A stretch of 64,000 nt of DNA from the NCBI GenBank assembly GCA_022478985.1, contig JAKSZP010007901.1, positions 186,001-250,000 on the forward strand, given 5' to 3'. A program made the position numbers and the translations under genes. Shown piece after piece: positions 24,238-33,473 of this stretch. How positions within the stretch are numbered: the first letter of the stretch is position 1; every line of letters begins with the position of its first letter. Source of the DNA: Massospora cicadina. Taxonomy: Eukaryota; Entomophthoromycota; Entomophthoromycetes; Entomophthorales; Entomophthoraceae. Under the pieces are notes generated by a model. The model worked only from the letters and a program-made list of their open reading frames with translations. It did not search any database and had not been told where the DNA came from.

Positions 24238-24347
24238 ACTGTTTCCACCCTAGTGCAGGTTTTGAGTTCGAAACCTGTACTGGCTAGATAAATTCTCGGT
24301 GTGGTATATTTGTCCCAAGGTCGACCCACCTCGAATACTTTTTTAAA
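24238..24347 (+). mobile_element. 5'-truncated tRNA-derived SINE, plus strand
   Basis: The copy contains a B-box-like GAGTTCGAAACC (about 24272) and ends TTTGTCCCAAGGTCGACCCACCTCGAATA. Its target duplication TTATATCTAAAAA is at 24225-24237 on the left and 26029-26041 on the right, because a Helitron has since entered at the SINE/target junction. The A-box half is missing. Confidence 0.8.
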
Positions 24348-26028
24348 TCTATATATATAAAACAAAGTCGTGTTAGTTACACCATTTATAACTCAAGAAC
24401 GGCTGGACCGATTTTTATGATCTTCGCTTTGTTGGATTTGTCTCCGCCCCGAATAGCAGAATGACTATTAAAACATGGGAAAAATATAGTAAAATAAAAA
24501 GTTTTATATGTAACAAGTGAAAATTTTATATGTTTTTAATGGAAATCGGTACATTGTTACGGCTGAGAAGTTTGATATTCGGTTGATTCGGTAGTTTAAA
24601 TGGTTTTGTCGAGCGGTTGGTGGATTTGTGTTGATTAATAAGTTTAACGGTTTAAATAAAGTTAGTGATTGGTTGATTTAATAAAGTTGATTGGTTTTGG
24701 TAAGTAGTTGTGATTTTGGTTGTTTCGATACATTTAGTTTTGGTTTACGAAGCGGTTGGTGATTGGTTGATTTTTAATCTAATGGTTTTAGCTAAGTGGT
24801 TTAGTTAATTCGATAGGTTTAATTGGGTATGGCTGAATGGTTGGTAAATTTATATTGATTCAGTATAATTTGATCATTTAATTTTAACGATAACCATCTA
24901 CAAATATAAAAATTATGAGATTATCAGATGAACTTTAAGCCCACAAACAAATCTGTGTTAAACTGGGTATCAACAAGAATTAATCTTAAATTTTATTTAC
25001 AAAAGAATCAGTATGTTTAAATTTTAAATTTTATTCGAGGTGGGCCGACCTGGGGACGGTACCGCATCGATTAGGGAAGTGAAGAAAATGGGAAAGGAGG
25101 GCAAAACCCGGAAAACCTCCATGCGCGGCGTATGATAGGCCAGGAACTCCATGGACCGCCTTTGCTATTCGCTATCTCGGTTCGGGGCATTGGCGCGCAA
25201 AACCAACACAGTCAAAATCGTCCCCTACCCAAAGTCCATTACCGGGATCGAACTCGGAAGAATCAGTATGTTAATTTGTTTATATAGATGCATTATCTCG
25301 AGCAAATAACCAAAAATCACCAAACTTGGCACAAGTATTCTATAAAGTTTGGGAACGGAATACTAATATGTAATTATTTAATATATTCATATAGATTATA
25401 AACATCAGTTCTATATAAGAGCTAGAACGTATATTTCTAATGGTAATTATATAGCAATTTGGCTGTGTATTTTCATATTCATTTAATTTAATAGTTTCAT
25501 AGGCTTTGATATTTAGTTGGTAGTTTTTGGCTGTTTTGTAAGTTCAATAATTGTTTTTGCTGAGTGGTGGTTTATTTTTTGGTTAATTCAATAGGCTCAA
25601 TGTTTCAGATAAGAGATTGATGGTTTAATTAACTTGGCAGACTTAATAGATTTTAGCTAAGTGGTTGGAGGTTGGAATTTTTAATAGGTTTAATGGTTTC
25701 TGAACTTATTGATAGCTATCTACCAATATAAAAGTTAAAATAATTTAGAATCTGATTGATTTGATAAGTTTATTTTATTTGGCCGAGTGGTTGATGGTTT
25801 TTGGTCGAATCGATAGGATACAGTTTAACTTTGGAGGTGATTAGTTATTGGTTGATTTGATAAGTTCAGTTAGTTTTAGCTGAGTGGTTGGTGGTTTTGG
25901 TTGCTTCGATTGAGCAATTAGATTTAGCCGAGTAATTATTGCTTAACTATATATAAAATCTAAATTAATCAATTCGAATCACCTGAAATTCTATAGACAC
26001 CGTAGCGAAGCACGGGTAACTCCGCTAG
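24348..26028 (+). mobile_element. Non-autonomous Helitron
   Basis: The element begins TCTATATATATAAAACAAAG and ends ...CGGGTAACTCCGCTAG, that is 5'-TC and 3'-CTAG, and lies between A (24347) and T (26029) as Helitrons do. A CCGT/ACGG stem-loop (26000-26015) sits about 10 bases before the terminus. It has no Rep/helicase coding capacity in 1681 bp and is filled with degenerate GGTTTGGTTGATT-like repeats, so it would depend on an autonomous partner. A SINE at 25018-25258 is nested inside. Confidence 0.85.
25018..25258 (-). mobile_element. SINE with LINE-2-type tail, inserted in the Helitron
   Basis: A 241-bp element is flanked by the 14-bp duplication AGAATCAGTATGTT (25004-25017 and 25259-25272). 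On the minus strand it starts near a B-box-like GAGTTCGATCCCGG and ends GGTCGGCCCACCTCGAATAA plus an AT-rich tail. A second copy is at about 32272-32487. It is GC-rich and less mutated than that copy, with several CpG sites retained. Confidence 0.88.
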
Positions 26029-26557
26029 TTATATCTAAAAATGGTAAATTACAAACTTGGAGCAAAAACACTAAATCCGAGATGGGGAATGACGCTTTAT
26101 TTTGAAATCATTCACTCTTAATATTGCGCTAGTTTGGAAAAAGGTAAGGTTTTGGAATGTGACACGTCCAATCCCATCGGCTAAAACTAATCTTCACAAG
26201 GTGCATTGCCCAAGTTTCCAGAACAATTGCTCTATTCGCAACAGTATAAAAAGAATTTAAATTATTAATATACATACAGGTCAAATTGAGAACCTCCTCC
26301 TTTTTCGAAGTTGGTTAAAAATGGATTTAGCAAACCTCTATACATCAAGTAAACTCGCTATCAGGATCCTTTGCAATGAACTTTACTCATACATGTTTCA
26401 GATAAGTGGCGCTGTGTTTATTTATCTATTAAGAGTAGTCTCATAAAGAAGAAAAGGTTGAGCTATAGCTATATGAAATTAGCTTGCCACGAATCAACCT
26501 TACAAGTCTCTTTGAATCAGTAAACTATCAAACATATCAGACCTGCTCAGTTTAAAA

Positions 26558-26911
26558 ATGAAAAGCCACACACTATTTCTCCTTGGTGGCCTTCTATCAT
26601 GTATTTCCACCAAAACTACAGTGCCAAACGTGGATTTGGAGTTCTCTTTCATCAGTGGGTGGGGATCTGGAAACTACGTGTATATAATTAAAGTCAACGG
26701 TGCCTTAATGAATTCATGCATGAGCTCCACTTATGAGTGTAATTCTGGGGATTGGAAGTTTATCCAATACACGAAACGTATTCATGTTGTACATCCAAGC
26801 TTTAAATGCGATTTCAGTTATACTACTGGAGTAGTTAATACTATTTACATGGGTACTTCGAAACAGTATAATACTAAGCTAATCGGCTGCACCATCCCTG
26901 AAAGCTCCTAG
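26558..26911 (+). CDS. Small secreted cysteine-containing protein, 117 aa
   Basis: This ORF is the best candidate host gene in the window. The protein opens with a typical signal peptide: a short basic start (MKSH), a hydrophobic core (TLFLLGGLLS) and a likely cleavage soon after Cys15-Ile-Ser. The mature part, about 100 residues, has four cysteines (54, 61, 84, 111), enough for two disulfides, and is rich in aromatic and beta-branched residues, suggesting a small beta fold. No membrane segment or GPI-type tail follows. I do not recognise the family. The start is the first ATG after stops in this frame, in the context AAAATGA. An AATAAA signal follows about 60 bp after the stop. The gene has no evident intron and is the only open, non-transposon frame nearby. 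It begins 530 bp after the Helitron end. Secreted effector is one possible role; that is inference. Confidence 0.6.
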   Translation: MKSHTLFLLGGLLSCISTKTTVPNVDLEFSFISGWGSGNYVYIIKVNGALMNSCMSSTYECNSGDWKFIQYTKRIHVVHPSFKCDFSYTTGVVNTIYMGTSKQYNTKLIGCTIPESS

Positions 26912-26964
26912 AGTATTCTAGGCTTATTCTTCTATACTTTACTTTGGTCATGCTTTTCAGTTAA

Positions 26965-26990
26965 ACTTAAGAATAAATGTACAAAATAAA
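26965..26990 (+). terminator. Candidate polyadenylation signals of the secreted-protein gene
   Basis: AATAAA occurs in AAGAATAAATGTACAAAATAAAG, about 60-80 bp after the stop codon at 26911. It is placed where a fungal 3' end would be expected, but AATAAA is common in this AT-rich DNA. Confidence 0.4.
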
Positions 26991-26999
26991 GTACTATTG

Positions 27000-27890
27000 A
27001 TACTTTTACCTTTTTTAAACTGAATAATTTTTTAATGTACCTTTTATGCTAGCACTTAAGGCTAAATAATTTATATTACACAATTAACTGTTTAAGGATT
27101 AATAAAAAGCGGACTGAAAATTCATCCAAAAATTCAACAAGATTTTGTGTATACCATAAACCATTTGAAAAGTTAGCAGCATTGCCGTTTCCGAACTGTT
27201 TTATTAGCTAGCTAAGTTAGCCAAGTCTTTAGGTGCTACAGTTAAAGTGCTTTTCATTTAATTAAAGTTATTTGAGTTTGGCCAGTAATTAAGGAGACTT
27301 AATTAATGCTGCCAAATTTAGATGGCGCTGGAATTTTAGGGATTGCGCCTATCGACACTTTACCAGTTATCCATTTTTCGAAAGTCTCTTTAGAACTCTA
27401 ACTTTATTTTTAAGGTATTTTCAGTAAACAAGTTAAAGCTTGCTTTTCTGTTTGAACAAAGTTATGCTTTTAAGTTCAGTTATATTAATGTTTATCTACT
27501 GCTATTTTTGCTAACTAAATTAGAGAAAGGCATATTTCTTTTCGATGCCAGTCGATGGACTAGAAGATATTTGTGATGCATCTCTATGCCGCATCTCGTG
27601 AATTATTAAGTTGTCGGTTTCATGAAAGTACCTGCCCTTAATCGAAAATTTATAAAATATTCTGAATTACTAAATTGCGGTTCAACTATGGGGCAATAAC
27701 ACCGCTTTGATTTAGCCCCTATCCAAATGGTTTGAAGATAGCCAAACTCTTGGAAGAATGTGATCTACCAACTCTAATTATGGTAATAAAGATATTCTTA
27801 GATGATTATCATTATATTTTAAAATATCAAAGCTTCTTAATGTTTTAATAATAAAATTATACGAGCCATGCCCTATAAACAATGTAAATG
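27000..27890. other. AT-rich interval without a gene
   Basis: No ORF longer than about 60 codons and no repeat tail were recognised. Confidence 0.5.
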
Positions 27891-27909
27891 AAACGAGTTC
27901 TCATTGGTA

Positions 27910-28195
27910 CAACCTCCACCCCAGCCACCAGCTATGCTGGTGACCTCTTTCCAGTATCTGTGCCATAGCTATGCTTTAAGCCCCATTTACCTTAAAAAAC
28001 TATCAGTTGTGCCACTCAGACTAACAGCTTTGCTGTTGCCCTTGTGGCCTATGAGCTAACTTATTACTAATAAAACATAACTCTGAGCAATGCTCCAAGG
28101 TTTAATATACTTATGATAGTAAAGTAAAATACCATAAAAATATCATTTGTGCCACTAAGACTAATAGCTTTACTGTTGCCCTTGCAGCTGGGAAA
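27910..28195 (+). repeat. Hairpin-rich repeat modules, copies 2 and 3
   Basis: A perfect 7-bp stem, CACCAGC-TAT-GCTGGTG, lies at 27926-27942. The block shared with 17.42 kb follows at 28010-28050 with the stem AACAGC-TTT-GCTGTT (28023-28037). It recurs 140 bp on at 28150-28190 as AATAGC-TTT-ACTGTT (28163-28177), where one change is a G-T wobble and the loop-closing pair is lost. Confidence 0.72.
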
Positions 28196-29241
28196 ATAGT
28201 AGCATAACTCCAAATAAAATCTCCATGATATAATTTAAGCTCACAAACTTAAGCAAACTGAGTATATCAATAAGACTAAGTGTTTTAGTATAGATTAAAT
28301 ATAATTATATAAGGTTATTTTTTAGGTGATATATAGTAGAAATTGAAGAAATAGATATCATGATAAGCCAAATACTAAAAGAATAAATACTTTAACATAG
28401 TCATAGTAGAATAGAGGCAATATTCTCTAAAATTTATTATTATTATACGGATTAAATTGTTAGAATATTAAAACCTGGAAAACTAAGTATAATTTTAATT
28501 TGCCACCAATCTATCACTGCTCAAAATAAGCAATTCATATATTGATATATTATAGTAGATCAATTAGAAAAATCAAAACTTACCTTGATAATGATATTAG
28601 TAAAATTTAGGATGGTAGCAACTTATAGTGAAATCAAAATCAGCAAAACTACTACTTTATATTAGATTAAATAAAAATATCAAAAATCATTCTGATGATA
28701 TTAGTAAACACAGAAAATTACAATAGTTTATGCTGAGATTAAAATTAATAAAAGTACTAAAAATATTAAATAAGAATCAAAACTCACCTTAAAAAGATGT
28801 TTGCAATCATTTCAGATGATTGCAGGTGATCATGCTGGAAACAAACATCTGGTGAAAAATAAGTATATTCATTAAAAACTTACCTTGAAAAGATAACAAT
28901 GAACAACTTAGATCATAGATGATCATACTGAGAACAAACTTCTTAACATTATAATTAATAGCTCTATATAGTAAACAATAAGAAAAACCAATAAACAGCT
29001 TACCTTAAAATAAGCTCGACACAACTCCCTAAATTTAAAAAAGTCATTGGGATAAAAAATCTAAAAACCATTAACTAAATTTACTTTTTACTGCTAAACT
29101 AATGAAAATAAATATTTAGTGAATATTTTTCTTGAATAAATAAAAACTATTAAGTGCTTACTTTGCATTAGAATTACAATTCTGCAAGTTAAGTGGGGAT
29201 AATCAAAACAACAATCCAGTAAATGTTTTCTTAAACCTTAT

Positions 29242-31141
29242 CAATTTCAATTTATTTGAGGTATGCTGACCAGGGGATGGACAGTACCGATCACAACACT
29301 CAAAATGGCAAAACAAACTACTAACCAGGTGGGAAGCAGAAACTGCTTAGCCCACCATGGCAGAAAGTGAGGAGGGGTTGGGGGTTGGTTTTCAGAAAGA
29401 CCCACCTCAATCAAGGGGTGTTGGTTACAGTACCAGATCAGAGCAGAGAGCCAGGGCATTGGGGCATCTGCATAGTGGGGGCTGAGGTTAGTGTAGCAGG
29501 AGTTTTCCACTTCTGCATCAAGATAATGATGGAAAAGTGTTTCAACAAAAGCTGCGAGGAGAACTTCAGCTTCTTTGCAGGCTTCAGGAAGTTGGGTGAA
29601 AAGGAAGATACTGTGGCGGGTGATTTTGGCTGAGGGGTTGAATGCAGCAAGTGTTGCAACATTCATAACAGCGATTTCAGCATCATTGAATAGTTTTGAG
29701 ATGTCACTGCATGGATATTCAGGGAAGTTGGGGGGAAGAAGATGGTGGGCAGACCATGCTGGAGCTGAGCCTCTGACTGGGCCACCGCGGTGCGTAGTTT
29801 CGGGCAATGAGGAGAGGCCACCGCAGCTAAGGCGAGCTGGTGGTCACTTTGGAAGGGGGCTGTATTGGGTAGAGGAGCAAAATGGCGAGGGGTAGGGGTT
29901 TCATCAAAGTCAGGAAGGAAAAATTCTGCCTGACCATAATTGCCATGCAGAGAGATTGACCTATATGCTTACTAATGAGGACATTACCTGATTCATCAGT
30001 TTCAGCCAATAGATCCCATGGATTTTGGTTTACTGGAATAGTGGCGTTTAAATTTGAGTGGGTAGGATTGGGCAAATGGGAAGCTGCTTGGGTGCAAATG
30101 GTGGTCCAAGCATTGCTCTGATTGGCTGGCGTAGATTTAGATGAGAGAATGAGGATGGAGGTTTTGGGGGGGCTGATTTTCCATGTAGGCCAACTGAACG
30201 AGATTGGAGGGTGGGGGGGGGCAGCAAAGTGCCCCATACTGAACCTCAGAGGGGAGCTCAGAAGCCGCAGCAGCGGATTTGGCCTTAGGGAATGCTCTTT
30301 TTGCATGGTTGAGGCCAAAGCAGAGAGAACAAATCTGCCTACCATTATTGACCTGAGCCCAAAAGAAATGATCAGGCGCTGCAGCCACACTAGCGCGGGG
30401 TGGGCTTTGTTGGGCTATGGTAGGATGGTGTGGTATGATGGTGGCTGTTGCCTGAGGAGCAGCAAGGCGCTCCACACCAGATGGAATGGCAAAGATGAGG
30501 TTGGGCTGAGTGCCATAAGCCATGAGCCCCGCGACCAACTGGTCATACAAAACCTGGGGTGGAAGATGGGATGGGATATTTGCAAAGGATACCACTAGCA
30601 TGGTGTCTGAAGGGATGCGAGTACGGATTGTGGAAATGGGGTTTTTTTTTATAAATTAGAGGAGTTTGTGCTGCCGCTTCAGCATCCTCCTCAGATTGGA
30701 ACACAACGTCAAAGTAGCCCTTAAAAGGGTGGAAGTCTATAAAGCCAGCTGGCGCAAAGGCTGTAGTGGCTAAGTCAATAATTGCCTTATTGGCATATGG
30801 GAACAAATGCCCATAGTCCACTCTGAGGCAATAGCAAATAGCAGAGCGAGGGAGGGTGAGAGGATGGGGGCGAAGGGTGGATGTGCGCCAGGTGGAGCAC
30901 TAAGTCACGTGGGGGGACAAAACAGTTGGAAGCAGTGGGCGGGCTGTTTGAGCCCATCTGAACGCGCTTGCCTGCAGGGCGGAAAACGCTAGGTGGGGGT
31001 GCACTGCTGCCCCACACTGGGGTGGCAGGTGGCAGAGCCAAGGACATCAAAGAATAGGTTTGGGCAGATGGCTGTGGATAAATAAACTTAAATTTAAAAT
31101 CGCTCAAAAGTGACTTTGAGTGGTTAAAGAGAGTTTTTTTG
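29242..31141 (-). mobile_element. ORF1-only LINE-derived element ('half-LINE'), copy 1
   Basis: The 1900-bp insertion is flanked by the 11-bp duplication TTAAACCTTAT (29231-29241 and 31142-31152). On the minus strand it carries only an ORF1-like gene and then ends in the LINE-2-type tail (complement of TTTGAGGTATGCTGACCAGG at about 29254). No endonuclease or reverse transcriptase sequence is present. Copy 2 at about 33.47-35.36 kb has the same structure from end to end, so this is a mobile family rather than one random deletion. The mechanism (use of LINE-2 enzymes) is inference. Confidence 0.85.
29247..31107 (-). pseudogene. ORF1-like gene of half-LINE copy 1, frameshifted
   Basis: Fragments read in order on the minus strand: a Pro/Ser-rich N-terminus (LPPATPVWGSSAPPP, 31107-30787), a domain with FDVVFQSEEDAEAAAQ (30821-30543) comparable to FETADEADAAAK of LINE-2 ORF1, an RRM-like part (IPSHLPPQVLYDQLVAGLMAYG) and a knuckle (CSLCFGLNHAKRAF) within 30601-30137, then C-terminal segments to 29247. 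At least three frame changes prevent a single product. The conserved core makes this an RNA-binding ORF1, not a captured host gene. Confidence 0.8.
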
Positions 31142-31799
31142 TTAAACCTTATATAACTAAAAACTAAAAAGTGCTTATCTTTGCATTGAAATTATAATTA
31201 TGCAAATTAAGTGCTGGATAATAAAAACATCAATCTAGAGAATCTTTTTGCTAAATTTTATATAACTAAAAACTCTTAATATGCTTACCTATGCAATAAA
31301 ATTATAAACCTGCAATTTAAGCGTGGATAATGGAAATGACAACCTAGTAAAAGTTTTCATAAATCCTAAATGACCAAAAACACAAAGTGCTTACCTTTGC
31401 ATCAAAATTATATTTCTGAAATTTAAGTAGGGATAATCAAAACAGAAATCTAGTGAATGTTCTCTAAATCATAATTGCCTAAAACTAAAAAGTACTTTAC
31501 TTTGTAGTGAAATTATAGTTCTGTAGATTAAGTGAAGATAATAAAAACATCTATCAAGAGAATCTTTTTCTAAATCATAAATAACCAAAAACTAAAAAAT
31601 GCTTACCTTTAAGTTAAAGTTATAATTATATAATTTAAGTGGGGATATTGAAAACAACAATCTGGCAAATATTTTTCTGTAATTTATGTGGTTAGTGAAA
31701 ACAACAGTAAATATTTTACCAAAATAACTAAAAATTATTAAAGTGCTTACCTTTGAGTTAAAATTAAAGTTACATAATTTAAGCAGGGGTATCATCCCT

Positions 31800-32254
31800 A
31801 AAATAATTAATGCTTTGAACTATTTACATATTAAAATACTGAGTCTATCTATATATTAAAAGCAGACATGCTTACTTATAATATGCTAGCTATTTATGTG
31901 TTAATATTTAAAAAGCTTTATGAATTCAATATATATCAATAACTAATGCCAAGCTCATCAGTGAAGCTTAAATTATATATTTTATTGGTTATAATTTGTG
32001 GGTAAATTTAAATACCTCTATATATTAATTAAATTAAATTATTTGATGTCAAATCATCAATAGAATTAATAATTAGTATTATAGAATAAAAGAATTAATT
32101 TTACTAAACCTTTATTACTCCATATATCTCTGATTGGCTGTTATTTTGCAAGAGTGGGGGCTGTAAAGCTAGATTGTATAAATTCAAGTTGCTCTGCTAA
32201 CAAAATTTCAAGCTCCTATTGGCAACAGGTAAGCTTTGAATCTATGAAAAGAAT
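31800..32254. other. AT-rich interval without a gene
   Basis: Low-complexity AT-rich DNA after the tandem array. No ORF or repeat could be assigned. Confidence 0.5.
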
Positions 32255-32271
32255 TTAAGGAATTTTAATCT

Positions 32272-32487
32272 TTTTATTTGAGGTGGGCTGATCTGGGGAC
32301 AATAATGTACCAATGGAGGATGAAGGGGATTCAAATTAATGGGAAAGGAGATAAAACCCAGAAAACCTCCATGCATGGCATATGATAGGCCAGGAATTCT
32401 ATGGACCACCTTGCTATTTGCTATCTCATTTTGGGGCATTGGTGCGCAACACCAACACAGTCATAGTCATCCCCTACCCAAAGTTCC
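32272..32487 (-). mobile_element. SINE, second copy of the 25.0-kb family
   Basis: The sequence matches 25018-25258 over most of its length (GGTGGGCYGAYCTGGGGAC, AAAACCTCCATGC, ATGATAGGCCAGGAA, ACACAGTCA). Flanks TAAGGAATTTTAATC (about 32256) and TAAGAAATTTTAACC (about 32488) look like a mutated target duplication. Many differences from the first copy are C-to-T or G-to-A at former CpG sites. Confidence 0.82.
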
Positions 32488-32489
32488 TA

Positions 32490-33180
32490 AGAAATTTTAA
32501 CCTTATAATAACTAAAAAATTAATTACTATTGAAATAAAACTTTTGTTGATATTGATAACAGAATAATAAATCTATTAGTTTAGGTTGTTAGTAAGGTTT
32601 CAATAAACTATAATCATCTCACCTTGTATTTATGCGGTGTAAATCTTGAAATAAATAAACCAAAAAATGGACTCAACTTTACCTAGTAGCAAGAGGTTCA
32701 AACTGAAGTGAGCTTAAACAATTATCTTGCTAAAATTTGCCTTTGAATATAGCTTGTTCTATTTATTTAATTATTATTTAAAATTTTAATCAAAATCATT
32801 TTCAGCTTTGATTTCCATTAGATTTGATGAATATAGCTTGTTCAATTTACTTAATTCTTGTCTAAAATTTGGATTGGTATCAGTTTCAGCTTAGTTGCAT
32901 AATAGACTTGATTCACTGATAGAGTATATATAAAATATTTAAAAATTTAAAATCAACTTGTTAGCCAAAGTTACCCACCAATTTATAGATTTGAATCACC
33001 GAATAGAGTATTTATAAATATATAAAAATTTAAAACTAATCCAATAACTAAAAAAACCAAAGATTTAGGCTTAGCACCACTATTAGTGATCTAAAATATG
33101 ACGTTATATTTACAAACTAACAATTTAGGCTTAGCACAGCTATTAGCAAAATAAAATATGATGTCATATTTTAAACTAAA
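32490..33180 (+). repeat. AT-rich region with imperfect local tandem duplications
   Basis: GAATATAGCTTGTTC...TTTCAGCTT is repeated with an offset of about 83 bp (32745 and 32828). A block TTTAGGCTTAGCAC...AAATATGAYGTYATATTT is repeated with an offset of about 60 bp (33065 and 33124). No coding sequence is seen. Confidence 0.65.
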
Positions 33181-33473
33181 CACCACCAAAAACTCCCAAA
33201 ACAGCACCCCAAGATTAAAAGGGTGATCCAACAAAGTTGCGCTCAAATCTCACTTCCTAGCCCGTGGGTTGAAGATTATAGGAGGCATGTTTATGGGTAG
33301 GGATTGAATTGAATCATTTTTAAAAAGTTTTTAAAACATTTTTCTTTGCTCACTGTGGTATGAGTCTGGGTAGAATCTTGCAATTAATTTTTAACTATCT
33401 TCCAGAATAGCTGAGCTTTAAAATTTTGCAAACTTATGTATCTCCAATGCAATATAATAATCCTTTGAAAAAT

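Larger units (their letters stand above)
28560..31800 (+). repeat. Degenerate tandem array, unit about 105-115 bp, split by an insertion
   Basis: Units are recognised by GTGCTTACCTTTGCA-like starts near 29156, 31170, 31278, 31388, 31491, 31600 and 31742, each followed by an ATTATAATTCTGCAATTTAAG-like block, GGGGATAAT and AAAACAACAATCTAG. More diverged CTTACCTT units precede it at about 28580, 28785, 28880 and 29003. The ORF1-only element at 29242-31141 interrupts the array. Confidence 0.82.

Noticed and set aside
28560..31800. CRISPR-like array
   Set aside because: Units are tandem and diverged throughout without unique spacers, and all other content is eukaryotic.
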